A stretch of 64,000 nt of DNA. Origin: CAYJPA01 sp964371945. GTDB lineage: Bacteria; Chloroflexota; Chloroflexia; Thermomicrobiales; UBA6265. A model generated the notes under the pieces. The model searched no databases. It worked only from the letters and a program-made list of their open reading frames with translations, and was not told the origin of the DNA. Shown piece by piece: positions 55,623 through 64,000 of the stretch. The stretch's first letter is position 1. Each line of letters starts with the position of its first letter. The position numbers were made by a program, and so were the translations under genes. The stretch lies in contig CAYJPA010000008.1 of assembly GCA_964371945.1 (NCBI GenBank), positions 23,183 through 87,182 on the forward strand, read 5' to 3'.

Positions 55623-56647
55623 GCCTCTTGTGTTGCACGGCGTCGCACCGAATCGAAGAAAACAGCAAGCACGATCACGATACCTGGGAGCGCTGTCTGC
55701 CAGTTTGGATTGTAACCAAGCAGGGTGATGCCGTTATTGAGGGTTCCCAGTAGAAGCGCGGCAAAGAGCGTTCCCGCCAGCGTCCCCTTACCTCCAGCAA
55801 GACTCGCCCCGCCGAGCAGGACTGCGCCGATCACCTGCAACTCGAACCCGAACCCGGCGTTGTTTTGACCGGAGTTCATTCGGGCGATCAACATGAATGC
55901 GCTCAACGCGGCGAGCATGCTGGTCGCGACGAAGCAGATCGTTTTGATGAGGTTGACCGGGATTCCAGACAGCGCGGCCGCCCTCGGGTTGCCGCCGACC
56001 GCATACACGTGGCGTCCAAATGTGGTTCTGCTCAGGAGCAGGGAAAAAATCACAAATACCACGGCCATGACCGCCACCGGCCAAGGGATACGAACTGGAT
56101 CGTCGATCATCGCACCGTTGAAAACCCTTTTGAACGAGGGCAATTTGTGATCGTTTTGCACTGCCGCATTGGTCGCCGTGTAGGCGGCGCCGCGCAAAAT
56201 CGAAAGCATACCGAGCGTCACGACAAACGAATTGATCCCCATCCCTAAGGTTAAACCGGCATTGATCAATCCAATCATTGCGCCAACAATTAAGGCGAAC
56301 AGGATGCCCAGCAGGAGACTCTCATGCCGGTTCAGCTCTTGCATTGCCATCACGCCAACGAATGCCTGCATCGATCCAACCGAGAGATCGACTTCGCGGG
56401 CGATGAGGAGGAGCGTCATGCCGATCGCGGTGATCGTAATCAGGGAGATGGAACTGAGGAGGGTTCCAATGTTCCGTTCGGTCCAGAAGACGTCCGACGC
56501 ATTCGAGAGATAGAGCCAAAGACCAGCCACGATGACAAAGAGCACAGCCTGGGACGACGCCGCAATCTGTCGCGCCGATTTGCCGAGCGAACCACGATCC
56601 TGCTCGGCGAGTTGGAGTTCGGAGGCGGAGAGGGTAGGCGCGCTCAA
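55619..56647 (-). CDS. CUT2 sugar ABC transporter permease (RbsC type)
   Basis: 342 residues. Membrane block TAIGMTLLLIAREVDLSVGSMQAFVGVM, then FGRHVYAVGGNPRAAALSGIPV and a final LGTLNNGITLLGYNPNWQTALPGIVIV, all typical of CUT2 permeases. With two different permease genes the system may form a heterodimer, as in autoinducer-2 and some rhamnose importers. Confidence 0.93.
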   Translation of the reverse strand: MSAPTLSASELQLAEQDRGSLGKSARQIAASSQAVLFVIVAGLWLYLSNASDVFWTERNIGTLLSSISLITITAIGMTLLLIAREVDLSVGSMQAFVGVMAMQELNRHESLLLGILFALIVGAMIGLINAGLTLGMGINSFVVTLGMLSILRGAAYTATNAAVQNDHKLPSFKRVFNGAMIDDPVRIPWPVAVMAVVFVIFSLLLSRTTFGRHVYAVGGNPRAAALSGIPVNLIKTICFVATSMLAALSAFMLIARMNSGQNNAGFGFELQVIGAVLLGGASLAGGKGTLAGTLFAALLLGTLNNGITLLGYNPNWQTALPGIVIVLAVFFDSVRRRATQEA

Positions 56648-56782
56648 GACGAATGCCTCGGCTCAACTAGGAAGGACAACCTGGTATCTGGAGCTCGATC
56701 GGGGGGCTGACCCCACAGCTGGAAGCCGCGGAGCCAGTTCCCGACACTCACGGGCTCGGAGCGTAGAGTGAAACGGTGATCG

Positions 56783-57886
56783 TTATTTCTCGCCTTCGAT
56801 CGATATCGTCGAGATCGCTTCGAAGTTCGGCGAGTACGTGCCGTCGGCATTCTTCGTGTAGTACTGGCCGAGTGTTTCCGCCGTGACAGGAGACGACGGC
56901 GCAATCGTGTGAGTTTTGAGTTCAACACCATTGAACGCGGCAACACCGGCATCGATGATCAGCCGGCCCTGATACTCGGGGAACATGGCGGCAGAAACCT
57001 TGTACGGTCCGCCTTCCAACAGGGCGTCTTTACAAGCATTGCCTTCGCAGCCGAAGCCGACGACGAGCAGTTTGCTCATATCGAGACCGGCAGCCTCGTA
57101 CGCCTGCATCCCACCAAGTGCGGAGTCGTCATTGATACCAAAGATCACATTGACGTCCGGATGGGCGGTCAGGGCATCGGCCGCAACCTGAACCGCTTTG
57201 TCTTTGAGTCCAGAACCGTCGATCGATTGGGCGAGCGTGGCGCCATCACCGAGAACTGAGGTGATCCCATCGACGAAGCCCTGGGAGCGGTTAACCGTTG
57301 TGGTCAGTGCCGGGAGGCCGACGTCCAGGATGACAGCCTTGCCATCCATGTTCGCCTTGACGTATTCGCCCGACCAGACACCGACTTTGTACCCGGCGGC
57401 ATAATCATCGATCGAAACGAGCGTCGTGCAGCCATCAGATGGAGATGACTCGCAGATGATCGGCTTACCGGTTGCGGCGACTTCAGTGATTTTTGGTCCA
57501 GAAGCCTCTTCATTCACCGGGGTGAAGTTGAGGACGTCGACATTCTTGCTGACATAGTCGTCGACCGCGGCCAGGGACGCGGCAAGGTCGAGATTGGCAT
57601 CGTTGATGGTGAATTTAATGCCGTACTCGTCTGCACGCGCCTGCTCACCCTTGGTCAGGTTCTGATACCACTCGTGCACGAGATAGTTTGTGACGTGACC
57701 GACATTCGCCGGAACTTTCCAAGCTTCAGGCAGCGCGGCCGGATCCATGGCGCGGACCATGGCATCGCCTTCCGCACCGGGAACCGGCGTCGCATCCTGG
57801 GCAGTTGCGATCTGTCCGAATGACATCATCATGACGAGAGCGAGGGCGATTTGCCCGAGCCAGTGAACACGAGCGTTGTGCTTCAC
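56783..57886 (-). CDS. CUT2 sugar-binding protein (RbsB-like)
   Basis: 367 residues. A Sec signal peptide (VHWLGQIALALVMMMSFGQIATAQD) is followed by a periplasmic binding protein type 1 domain: KFTINDANLDLAASLAAVDDYV, NVDVLNFTPVNEEASG, VIFGINDDSALGGMQAYEAAG and LLVVGFGC. GTG at 57886 is chosen because AAGGAGG lies directly before it and the signal peptide then starts at the right place; the longer frame to 57994 adds an unlikely leader. It lies 135 bases before the permease gene. Confidence 0.93.
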   Translation of the reverse strand: MKHNARVHWLGQIALALVMMMSFGQIATAQDATPVPGAEGDAMVRAMDPAALPEAWKVPANVGHVTNYLVHEWYQNLTKGEQARADEYGIKFTINDANLDLAASLAAVDDYVSKNVDVLNFTPVNEEASGPKITEVAATGKPIICESSPSDGCTTLVSIDDYAAGYKVGVWSGEYVKANMDGKAVILDVGLPALTTTVNRSQGFVDGITSVLGDGATLAQSIDGSGLKDKAVQVAADALTAHPDVNVIFGINDDSALGGMQAYEAAGLDMSKLLVVGFGCEGNACKDALLEGGPYKVSAAMFPEYQGRLIIDAGVAAFNGVELKTHTIAPSSPVTAETLGQYYTKNADGTYSPNFEAISTISIEGEK

Positions 57887-58011
57887 GAAATCCTCCTTTA
57901 GCGGATACCGTACGTACCTGGACTGGAATCCCGCGTCCCCTTGCGGTCTGGAGATTCCTGCTTGAACGCCGTCAACCTCAATGTGCGGTTCCACCTCCTC
58001 TCAAAATTAGG

Positions 58012-58788
58012 TCATCGTCCGTGAAACTCGGGAGTGCGCTTTTCGCGGAAGGCGCGAATCCCTTCGCCGGCGTCCTCCGATGCGTAAAGCGTCGCGGTCA
58101 TTCCCATCTCCTGGGTGATCGCGGCGGGTAAACTCGCATTCAGCCCATCATTGACGAGCTGTTTCGCCATCTGCACAGCGAGCGGCGCTCGCTCGAGTAT
58201 CTGGTCCGCCAGTCTATGTGCCTCTTCCAGCACATTTTCTGCCGGAACAGCCCGGTTGACAATCCCCAACCGTTCCGCTTCCGCCCCGGTGATGAAGTTC
58301 CCGGTCATCAGGAGTTCTTTTGCCTTGTTCCGGCCGATGAGCCTGGTCAGTCGCTGAGTGCCGCCCCCACCGGGGAGTAGACCGAGCTTACACTCCGGTA
58401 GCCCCATCTTGGCGTTTTCAGCGGCGACCACCATATCGCAGGCAAGAACAAGTTCGAATCCGCCACCGAGCGCGAAACCGTTCACGGCCGCGATGGTTGG
58501 TTTTCGGAAACTCTCGAGCCGGTCATACACGAGGCGGCCCAGGCGCTGGAAATTGACATAATCCGTGACGGTGATGTCGACATACTCATTGATATCGGCC
58601 CCGGCCACGAATGCGCGGCCACGGCCGGAAATGATGAGCATCTCGACCGCGCTATCCGCATCGATCTCGTCGAGCGCGGAGATCAGGTCTCGAAAGGTTT
58701 GGCTATCCAGCGCATTCATCCGGTCTTCCCGGGTGAATGTCAGAATCGCCTTTCGATTCGATCGCTCGATTTCGAAATTTGCGTACAT
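58012..58788 (-). CDS. Enoyl-CoA hydratase/isomerase family protein
   Basis: 258 residues of the crotonase fold. Oxyanion block AFVAGADINEY, the FRKPTIAAVNGFALGGGFELVLACDMV helix and the LGLLPGGGGTQRLTRLIG loop; the Glu in MGLPECKLGLLP is one catalytic Glu, while the second position is less certain. Start after GCGAGGG. As first gene of the minus-strand cluster it links the sugar importer to the acyl-CoA enzymes at the other end of the cluster. Actual substrate unknown. Confidence 0.9.
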   Translation of the reverse strand: MYANFEIERSNRKAILTFTREDRMNALDSQTFRDLISALDEIDADSAVEMLIISGRGRAFVAGADINEYVDITVTDYVNFQRLGRLVYDRLESFRKPTIAAVNGFALGGGFELVLACDMVVAAENAKMGLPECKLGLLPGGGGTQRLTRLIGRNKAKELLMTGNFITGAEAERLGIVNRAVPAENVLEEAHRLADQILERAPLAVQMAKQLVNDGLNASLPAAITQEMGMTATLYASEDAGEGIRAFREKRTPEFHGR

Positions 58789-58868
58789 CGAACCCTCGCT
58801 GCTGGCCCCCGAAAACGGGTTTCGCCAGAGGTTTATGCGCGTTCAGACTCGTGTGCGATCAGGCTACT

Positions 58869-58882
58869 CGTAAACGTTTTCG
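58869..58882. promoter_or_regulatory. Candidate LacI-family operator upstream of CUT2 cluster
   Basis: CGTAAACGTTTTCG is palindromic at 12 of 14 positions with an AAACGTTT core, the same core as at 37402-37417. It lies about 80 bases before the enoyl-CoA hydratase start, in the only long gap upstream of the cluster. No regulator gene is in the cluster itself. Confidence 0.5.
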
Positions 58883-58939
58883 TTGTCATCCCCGCACATC
58901 CATTCATTTCAAGACTAAACGGATTGAATCAGTGTTTTG

Positions 58940-61225
58940 GCGCCGCCGCCGACCCTCGAACCACGAGATGGGGTTCCAGCCGGACTTCCGACGGTTGAGG
59001 TCGAACACCGGCATCAATTGCCTCGCACAGAAGATGCGCCGCAAGTTTACCCAATTGCTGCGGAGGAGCCGCAACGGCGCGCTGCGACCCTGGTGACGGT
59101 GGCCCTGGACGGCATGGCGACCGTGACCGACGAGATCATCGAGCTGCACGACCACATGATCGGCAGGTTGTTCGCGACCGCCAAGCACACGCATCAGCAG
59201 CAGTTCCAGGCATCGGGGAAGGCCATCAACGACAAAGTGCGTCTGTACGGACGCATCGGGTAGGCCCTGCTGGACGCCAAGCAGAGCGGTGACGATCCGT
59301 TCGCCGCGATCGAGGCCGTGATCCCGTGGGACGCCTTCACCGCCAGTGTCAGCGAGGCGCAGCAACTCGCCCAACCCGAGGACTTCGACTTCTTGCACCG
59401 CATCGGCGAGCGCTACGCCACATTACGCCGCTACGCGCCGCAATTCCTGGACGCGCTCACGCTGCGCGCGACCCCGGCCGCCAAGGGCGTGCTCGATGCC
59501 GTCGACGTGCTGCGCGGGATGAATGCCGACAACGCGCGCAAGGTGCCGCGTGACGCGCCGACCGCGTTCATCAGCAAACGCTGGGCAAAACTCGTGGTCA
59601 TCGACGATCACATCGACCGCCGCTTCTATGAGCTGTGCGCGCTGTCGGAACTCAAGAACGCGCTGCGTTCTGGCGATGTCTGGGTGCACGGCTCACGGCA
59701 GTTCAAGGACTTCGATGAGTACCTGGTGCCGGCAGAGACGTTTGCCGCGATGAAACAGGACGGTGCCTTGCCGCTGGCGATGGCCACCGATTGCGACCAG
59801 TCCCTGCATGACCGGCTGATGCTCCTGGACGAGCAGCTCGCAACCGTCAACCGCATGGCCGCGGCCAACGATCTGCCGGATGCGAGCATCACCACGTCCG
59901 GACTGAAGATCACGCCTCTTGATGCCGCGGTGCCCGACGCCGCGCAGGCCCTGATCGACCAGACCGCGATGCTGCTGCCACACGTCAAGATCACGGAACT
60001 GCTCTTGGAGGTCGATGCGTGGACGGACTTCACCCGGCACGTCACGCATCTGAAAACCGGCGATGTGCCCAAGGACAAAACCGTGTTGCTGACGACGATC
60101 CTGGCTGACGGGATCAATCTCGGGTTGACCAAGATGGCCGAATCCTGCCCCGGCACGACCTCCGCCAAGCTGTCCTGGCTGCAAGCGTGGCACATCCGGG
60201 ACGAGACCTATGCGATGGCGCTGGCCGAACTCGTCAATGCCCAGATCCGCCAACCGTTCGCCGAGCACTGGGGCGACGGCACCACGTCGTCCGCGGACGG
60301 CCAACGCTTCAAGGTCGGCGGCAAGGCCGAGAGCACCGGCCACATCAATCCGAAGTATGGCGCGGAGCCGGGTCGGCAGTTCTACACGCACGTCTCTGAC
60401 CAGTACGCGCCCTTCAGCGCCAAGGTGATCAACGTCGGCGTGCGCGATTCGACCGACGTGCTCGATGGTCTGCTCTATCACGAATCTGATGTGCGGATTG
60501 AAGAGCACTATACCGACACGGCGGGTTTCACCGATCACGTCTTCGCCTTGATGCATCTGCTGGGATTCCGCTTCGCGCCGCGCATTCGTGACCTGAGCGA
60601 CATCAATCTGTACCGCCCCAGGGGCGCCGCCGGGTATGACGCGCTCAAACCGATGCTCGGTGGTTCCCTGAAGAGCAAGCCGATCCGCGACCATTGGGAT
60701 GACATCTTACGCTTGGCCACCTCCATCCAGCAGGGCACGGTCACGGCCTCGTTGATGCTGCGCAAACTCGGCAGCTACCCGCGTCAAAACGGCCTGGCCG
60801 TCGCCCTGCGCGAACTGGGGCGCATCAAGCGGACGCTGTTCATCCTGGACTGGCTGCAAAGCGTTGAGCTGCGCCGCCGCGTCCACGCGGGGCTGAACAA
60901 GGGTGAGGCGCGCAGCGCGCTGGCCCGGGCGGTGTTTTTCTCCCGCTTAGGTGAAATCCGGGATCGCCGGTTTGAGCAACAACGCTACCGCGCCAGCGGT
61001 CTCACGCTGGTGACGGCGGCCATTGTGCTGTGGAACACGGTCTATCTGGAGCGTGCCACCAACGCCGTGCGCGCCCACGGTCAGCCGGTGGACGACACCC
61101 TGCTGCCTTATCTGTCACCACTGGGCTGGGAGCACATCAATCTGACCGGTGATTACCACTGGCGGAGCAGCTCCAAGATCGGCGCGGGGAAGTTCCGGCC
61201 GCTCCGGCCGTTGGCCATCCCTTAG
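58940..61225 (+). pseudogene. Tn3-family transposase, 5'-truncated with internal stop
   Basis: From about 58970 the frame reads TLVTVALDGMATVTDEIIELHDHMIGRLF, then KAINDKVRLYGRIG, a TAG stop (59261-59263), and then in the same frame ALLDAKQSGDDPFAAIEAVIPWDAF and on to LRPLAIP at 61225. This is the DDE-type Tn3 transposase (GDGTTSSADGQRF, HWDDILRLATSI, NTVYLERATNA blocks). Families are about 990 residues; the N-terminal ~250 residues are missing. One likely change (GAG or CAG to TAG) breaks the frame. The element cannot make an intact transposase. Confidence 0.85.
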
Positions 61226-61260
61226 TGTACAATTTATTCCGTTTTGTGAGAGGATCCCCC
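61219..61260. mobile_element. Right inverted repeat of Tn3-family element
   Basis: A 42-base terminus that overlaps the transposase stop (CCCTTAG). Read inward from its outer end it starts GGGGG and ends TAAGGG, the usual Tn3-family layout. A near-identical relic is at 35476-35517. No matching left end was found upstream of 58940. Confidence 0.7.
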
Positions 61261-61450
61261 ATAGCGCGAGGGCCTCTTCGCTCATTTTGTGGAACGGGTG
61301 TTGAAAATCTTTGTCGATCTCAGGGTGGAGCGCTTTGACGTCGGCCTCCGCTTTGACATACGCCGCGTATTCCTCGCACGTTTCCGACATCAATTCATCC
61401 GTCCACGCCCAGAGAACGACCGCCTGAGCGAACATAGCGGGAACGATCGC
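61256..61450 (-). pseudogene. Broken gene fragment next to Tn3 terminus
   Basis: The minus-strand frame gives a natural-looking stretch (FAQAVVLWAWTDELMSE, AAYVKAEADVKALHPE, HKMSEEALALWG) that runs directly into the Tn3 inverted repeat at 61260. The other side (above 61450) overlaps a different gene on the + strand. I do not recognise the family. It was probably cut by the transposon. Confidence 0.45.
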
Positions 61451-61457
61451 CGCGTTC

Positions 61458-61667
61458 GTGGATTCGGGCGGCTCGGGAACCAACCGCGGCATTGCTTTCG
61501 CGCTCGACAAGGCCGCGCTGGTCGATGCGCTGGAGCGCAACGGCGCGCCGGAGGAGGTTCTCGATCGGGTGCGGGGCGTCGACGCCACCTACTTTGCCAG
61601 CCCCGAAGACGTACTGGCGGCCGTGGATGCCGGCTTCCGGTCCTCCGGTGATGGGTCGTCATCGTGA
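61458..61667 (+). CDS. Small DUF2795-like protein
   Basis: About 69 residues. The part AFALDKAALVDALERNGAPEEVLDRVRGV followed by TYFASPEDVLAAVDAGF fits the DUF2795 pattern (one helix with Ser/Asp-Lys-x-x-Leu, NGA-x-x-x-VL, a tyrosine-x-SP-x-DV end). Families often have a longer N-terminal part; here the first residues (MDSGGSGTNRGI) do not match, so the start may be lost or replaced. GTG start at 61458. Function unknown. Confidence 0.5.
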   Translation: MDSGGSGTNRGIAFALDKAALVDALERNGAPEEVLDRVRGVDATYFASPEDVLAAVDAGFRSSGDGSSS

Positions 61668-61749
61668 CCCACCGCCGATCAGTTGCGCCGCCAACAGCCG
61701 CGAGCCAGATCACGCCCAACCCTCCTCCCGGGCGTGGTAGCGTGAACGC

Positions 61750-62400
61750 GTGCCGACCATGCTGACGAACGACGAGACGCCCACTGGACCCGTGAGCTCC
61801 CTCAGCGACCAGCGCATGACCCGCGCGGCCGGTCCCCTTCTGGCGTGGGCCGGGGCGACAGTCTACACGATCGGGCACTCAACCCGGCCGCAATCAGAGT
61901 TGATCGCGCTCCTTCAACGCTACAACGTGGCGACTTTGGCCGATGTGCGAACCATTCCGCGTTCGCGGCACAACCCGCAATTCAACATGGACGCATTGGC
62001 TGCGGCACTCCCTGAGTCTGGAATCGGCTATATCCATCTCGCCTCGCTCGGCGGGCTCCGGCATGGCATGGGGACCACCTCGCCGAACCAGGGCTGGCGC
62101 AATGAGAGCTTTCGCGGGTATGCGGATTACATGCAGACACCCGCGTTCGCGAACGGCCTTGAAGAACTTCGACAGTTGGCCGCCGCCGGTCCGATCGCCG
62201 TGATGTGCGCCGAAGCCGTGCCCTGGCGATGCCACCGCTCGCTGATCGCCGACGCCCTGCTCGTCCGCGGTGTTGTTGCGAAGGAGATCCAGAGCCTGAG
62301 CCGAACGTCACCCCACAAGCTGACCCCCTTCGCTCACGTTGATGGGCTATGCCTCACCTATCCGGCCAGCGACCCGCCGGACGAACGCGACATCTCATGA
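61750..62400 (+). CDS. DUF488 family protein
   Basis: 216 residues. Family features: AGATVYTIGHSTRPQSELIALLQRYNV, ADVRTIPRSRHNPQFN and the CAEAVPWRCHRSLIADALLVRG block with conserved Cys, Glu and His. N-terminal ~30 residues look unstructured. Function unknown; in many genomes DUF488 genes lie by DNA-repair genes, as here (ATGA overlap with an AlkA-like gene). Confidence 0.9.
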   Translation: MPTMLTNDETPTGPVSSLSDQRMTRAAGPLLAWAGATVYTIGHSTRPQSELIALLQRYNVATLADVRTIPRSRHNPQFNMDALAAALPESGIGYIHLASLGGLRHGMGTTSPNQGWRNESFRGYADYMQTPAFANGLEELRQLAAAGPIAVMCAEAVPWRCHRSLIADALLVRGVVAKEIQSLSRTSPHKLTPFAHVDGLCLTYPASDPPDERDIS

Positions 62401-63362
62401 GCGATCTCCTCGATCTCGGCGACGGGCTGTTGGATGCGTCTGGACGTTGGCGGCTGCCGGTCGCGGGCGAATTCAATCTCGGAGCGACCGTCCGCCTCCT
62501 GCAGCGTCGTCCCAAGAATCCAATCGACCGTTGGGAAAACGGCTGTTACCTGCGCGCGCTCCACACCGCGGAAGGGCTGAGGCTCGCGGCGGTCATGAAC
62601 ACCGGAACCATTGACGCTCCCGATCTTCGTCTCCACGTCTTCGGCGGCGCAGTCAACGACGAAACCGTCCAGGCGGTCATCGCGACCATTCGCTGGATCC
62701 TCGGTCTGGATGCGGATCCAGCGCCGACCGCCTGGCTGGAAGAGATGGAGCCGCGGTTCGGACCGGTCACGGCGGCGTTGCGCGGATTCCGCTCTCCGTG
62801 CTTTCCCGGCCTCTGGGAGACCCGTCTCGCCGTTCTGCCCTTTCAGCAGTTTAGCCTCGACGCGGGGATCGCGATCCTCGGGCGGCTGGTTGAGCGCTTC
62901 AGTCCACCCCTGATGCTGGCTGGCCGCGCCTGGTTCGACTTTCCGGCGCCGGAGGCGATCGCCGAGGCATCACCGGCCGCCTTGACTGACGTCGGGCTCA
63001 GCCAGGCGAAAGCCAATGCCGTTCAAGCGCTCGCCCGCCGCGCGATGAACAGCGATCTCGACACGCCGTGGATTCAAGCCTTTCCGACCGACGACGCACT
63101 CAAGGCGTTGCAGGCGCTGCCGGGGATTGGGCCATGGAGCGCCTCCGTGCTGCTACTTCGCGGGCTGCGCCGGATGGACGTCTTCCCGCCTGGCGACACG
63201 GGCACGGCGCGCAATCTCACGGCGCTGCTTGGCCGCTCCGTTTTGCTCACGCCCGCTGAAACGAGCGCGTTCGCCGCTCGCTTCGGCGATCGACGGGGCT
63301 ATCTCTATTTCATCTTTCTTGGCAATCGTCTCATGGCCGACGGCCTCGCTTCGGCCGATTAG
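62397..63362 (+). CDS. AlkA-like DNA-3-methyladenine glycosylase
   Basis: 321 residues. The C-terminal HhH-GPD domain shows ALQALPGIGPWSASVLLLRGLRRMDVFPPGDTG, where the hairpin-helix-hairpin and the catalytic Asp (PPGD) are both clear. The N-terminal AlkA-type domain (VRLLQRRPKNPIDRWENGCYLRAL) matches the long family form. It removes alkylated bases in base-excision repair. ATG at 62397 in an ATGA overlap with the DUF488 gene. Confidence 0.92.
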   Translation: MSDLLDLGDGLLDASGRWRLPVAGEFNLGATVRLLQRRPKNPIDRWENGCYLRALHTAEGLRLAAVMNTGTIDAPDLRLHVFGGAVNDETVQAVIATIRWILGLDADPAPTAWLEEMEPRFGPVTAALRGFRSPCFPGLWETRLAVLPFQQFSLDAGIAILGRLVERFSPPLMLAGRAWFDFPAPEAIAEASPAALTDVGLSQAKANAVQALARRAMNSDLDTPWIQAFPTDDALKALQALPGIGPWSASVLLLRGLRRMDVFPPGDTGTARNLTALLGRSVLLTPAETSAFAARFGDRRGYLYFIFLGNRLMADGLASAD

Positions 63363-63927
63363 ATCCCTACCTCGCGGCTGTAGTGCTGAACGTCCTCGCG
63401 CCAGTCGCCCTGACCGTCGCCTATGGCGCGATAGTCATCGACGAGTTCGATCGATCGCAGGTATTTCACCATCTTGAACCCGAGTTGGGTCTCAAGCCGA
63501 AGACGCACGGGAGCCCCGTGCGGCGCGGTCAGCGGCTCCCCGTTCATCTCGTAGGCGAGGATCGTTTGCGGATCGCAGGCGAGCGCAAGATCGATTGCTT
63601 CGTAGTACCTGCCCTTGGCGCCCATGTCCGGCTCCGAAACTGACTTCTCATCGAGCGCGTGGAAGACAACATAGCGCGCGGCGGGAAGCGGTTCGCAACG
63701 GTCGAGAAGAATCCGCATCGGCGTCCCGGCCCACTCGCCGACGTTCGACCAGCCCTGAATGCAGTGATGCATCGTGATCTGCGACTGCTTCGGCAGCGCG
63801 CGGAGATCGGCGAGCGAGAGCCGCAGGGGCGTTTTCACCATGCCTCCGACCTCCAACGCCCAACCAACGAAGCCGTCACGCGCCAGTTGCTCGTAGGCGG
63901 CATACCCTGGGGGAGGGCCATTGTGTC
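63359..63927 (-). pseudogene. Molybdopterin-dependent oxidoreductase (sulfite-oxidase fold), 5' end lost
   Basis: The frame runs from about 63927 with PPPGYAAYEQLARDGFVGWALEVGG, then TPLRLSLADLRALPKQ, the molybdenum-site Cys in MHHCIQGWSNVGEW, and a C-terminal KYLRSIELVDDYRAIGDG. This is the oxidoreductase molybdopterin-binding (YedY/SUOX-like) domain. Directly upstream, in frame, is a TGA (63928-63930) and sequence unlike the family. The start is thus lost, by insertion or rearrangement at about 63928. A TTG at 63856 could still start a shorter product. Convergent with, and touching, the glycosylase gene. Confidence 0.75.
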
Positions 63928-64000
63928 AGGTGCCATAGCGTTGTGCCTGTGTTGGTGCCAGGGGAACGTCCCCCGTCGCGGGGGGGCGCGGGGCAATGCG

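Noticed and set aside
1..64000. tRNA, rRNA or CRISPR features
   Set aside because: No cloverleaf with a T-loop, no rRNA-like sequence and no regularly spaced direct repeats were recognised.

Overview
The window is a GC-rich, gene-dense chromosomal segment from a heterotrophic, sugar-using bacterium. Tat-type leaders on substrate-binding proteins, HAF-repeat and DUF2795-type proteins, a rifampicin phosphotransferase and short GC-rich palindromic repeats suggest a Thermomicrobia-like Chloroflexota member. This is inference from gene style only, and a high-GC actinobacterium is not excluded. No rRNA, tRNA or CRISPR array was seen.

Layout. (A) 1-5354, + strand: a CUT1 sugar ABC transporter (binding protein cut by the window edge, two permeases) followed by a TIM-barrel isomerase/epimerase and a Gfo/Idh/MocA dehydrogenase. 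(B) 5620-16751: mixed genes, namely a rifampicin phosphotransferase, a 2-hydroxyacid dehydrogenase, a luciferase-like flavin oxidoreductase, an ECF42 sigma-factor relic, an ABC-2 exporter pair, a frameshifted cupin, argG and an FAD-linked sugar-alcohol/lactone oxidase. (C) 16604-27241: a roughly 10.5-kb catabolic island bounded by a perfect 136-bp direct repeat of the oxidase gene's 3' end. It carries a decayed serine recombinase at one end and a minus-strand operon: FadR-type regulator, binding protein, two permeases, enolase-superfamily enzyme, a 948-residue glycoside-hydrolase-like protein and a creatininase-family hydrolase. The operon has a readable promoter with an overlapping GntR operator. 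(D) 27254-35880: a decayed zone with a methyltransferase, an esterase, a HAF-repeat protein, a small secreted protein, ggt and aminotransferase pseudogenes and mobile-element termini. (E) 35885-45726, + strand: mannonate dehydratase, then a LacI-controlled operon with a CUT1 transporter, a GH38-like enzyme and a Gfo/Idh dehydrogenase. (F) 45796-58788, - strand: a CUT2 (ribose/xylose-type) ABC system joined with enoyl-CoA hydratase, aldose-epimerase-like protein, SMP-30 lactonase, SDR dehydrogenase, two different CoA-transferases and a binding protein with no signal peptide. (G) 58940-64000: a Tn3-family transposase relic with its right inverted repeat, broken neighbours, a DUF488 protein, an AlkA-like DNA glycosylase and a 5'-truncated molybdopterin oxidoreductase.

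How it works together. Regions A, C, E and F each pair sugar import with oxidation, isomerisation or dehydration of the imported sugar or sugar acid, and each looks separately controlled. All three CUT1 systems have a strong perfect inverted repeat right after the binding-protein gene and before the permeases, which probably raises binding-protein output over permease output. The two best candidates for something undescribed are the repeat-bounded catabolic island (C) and the hybrid sugar/acyl-CoA cluster (F).
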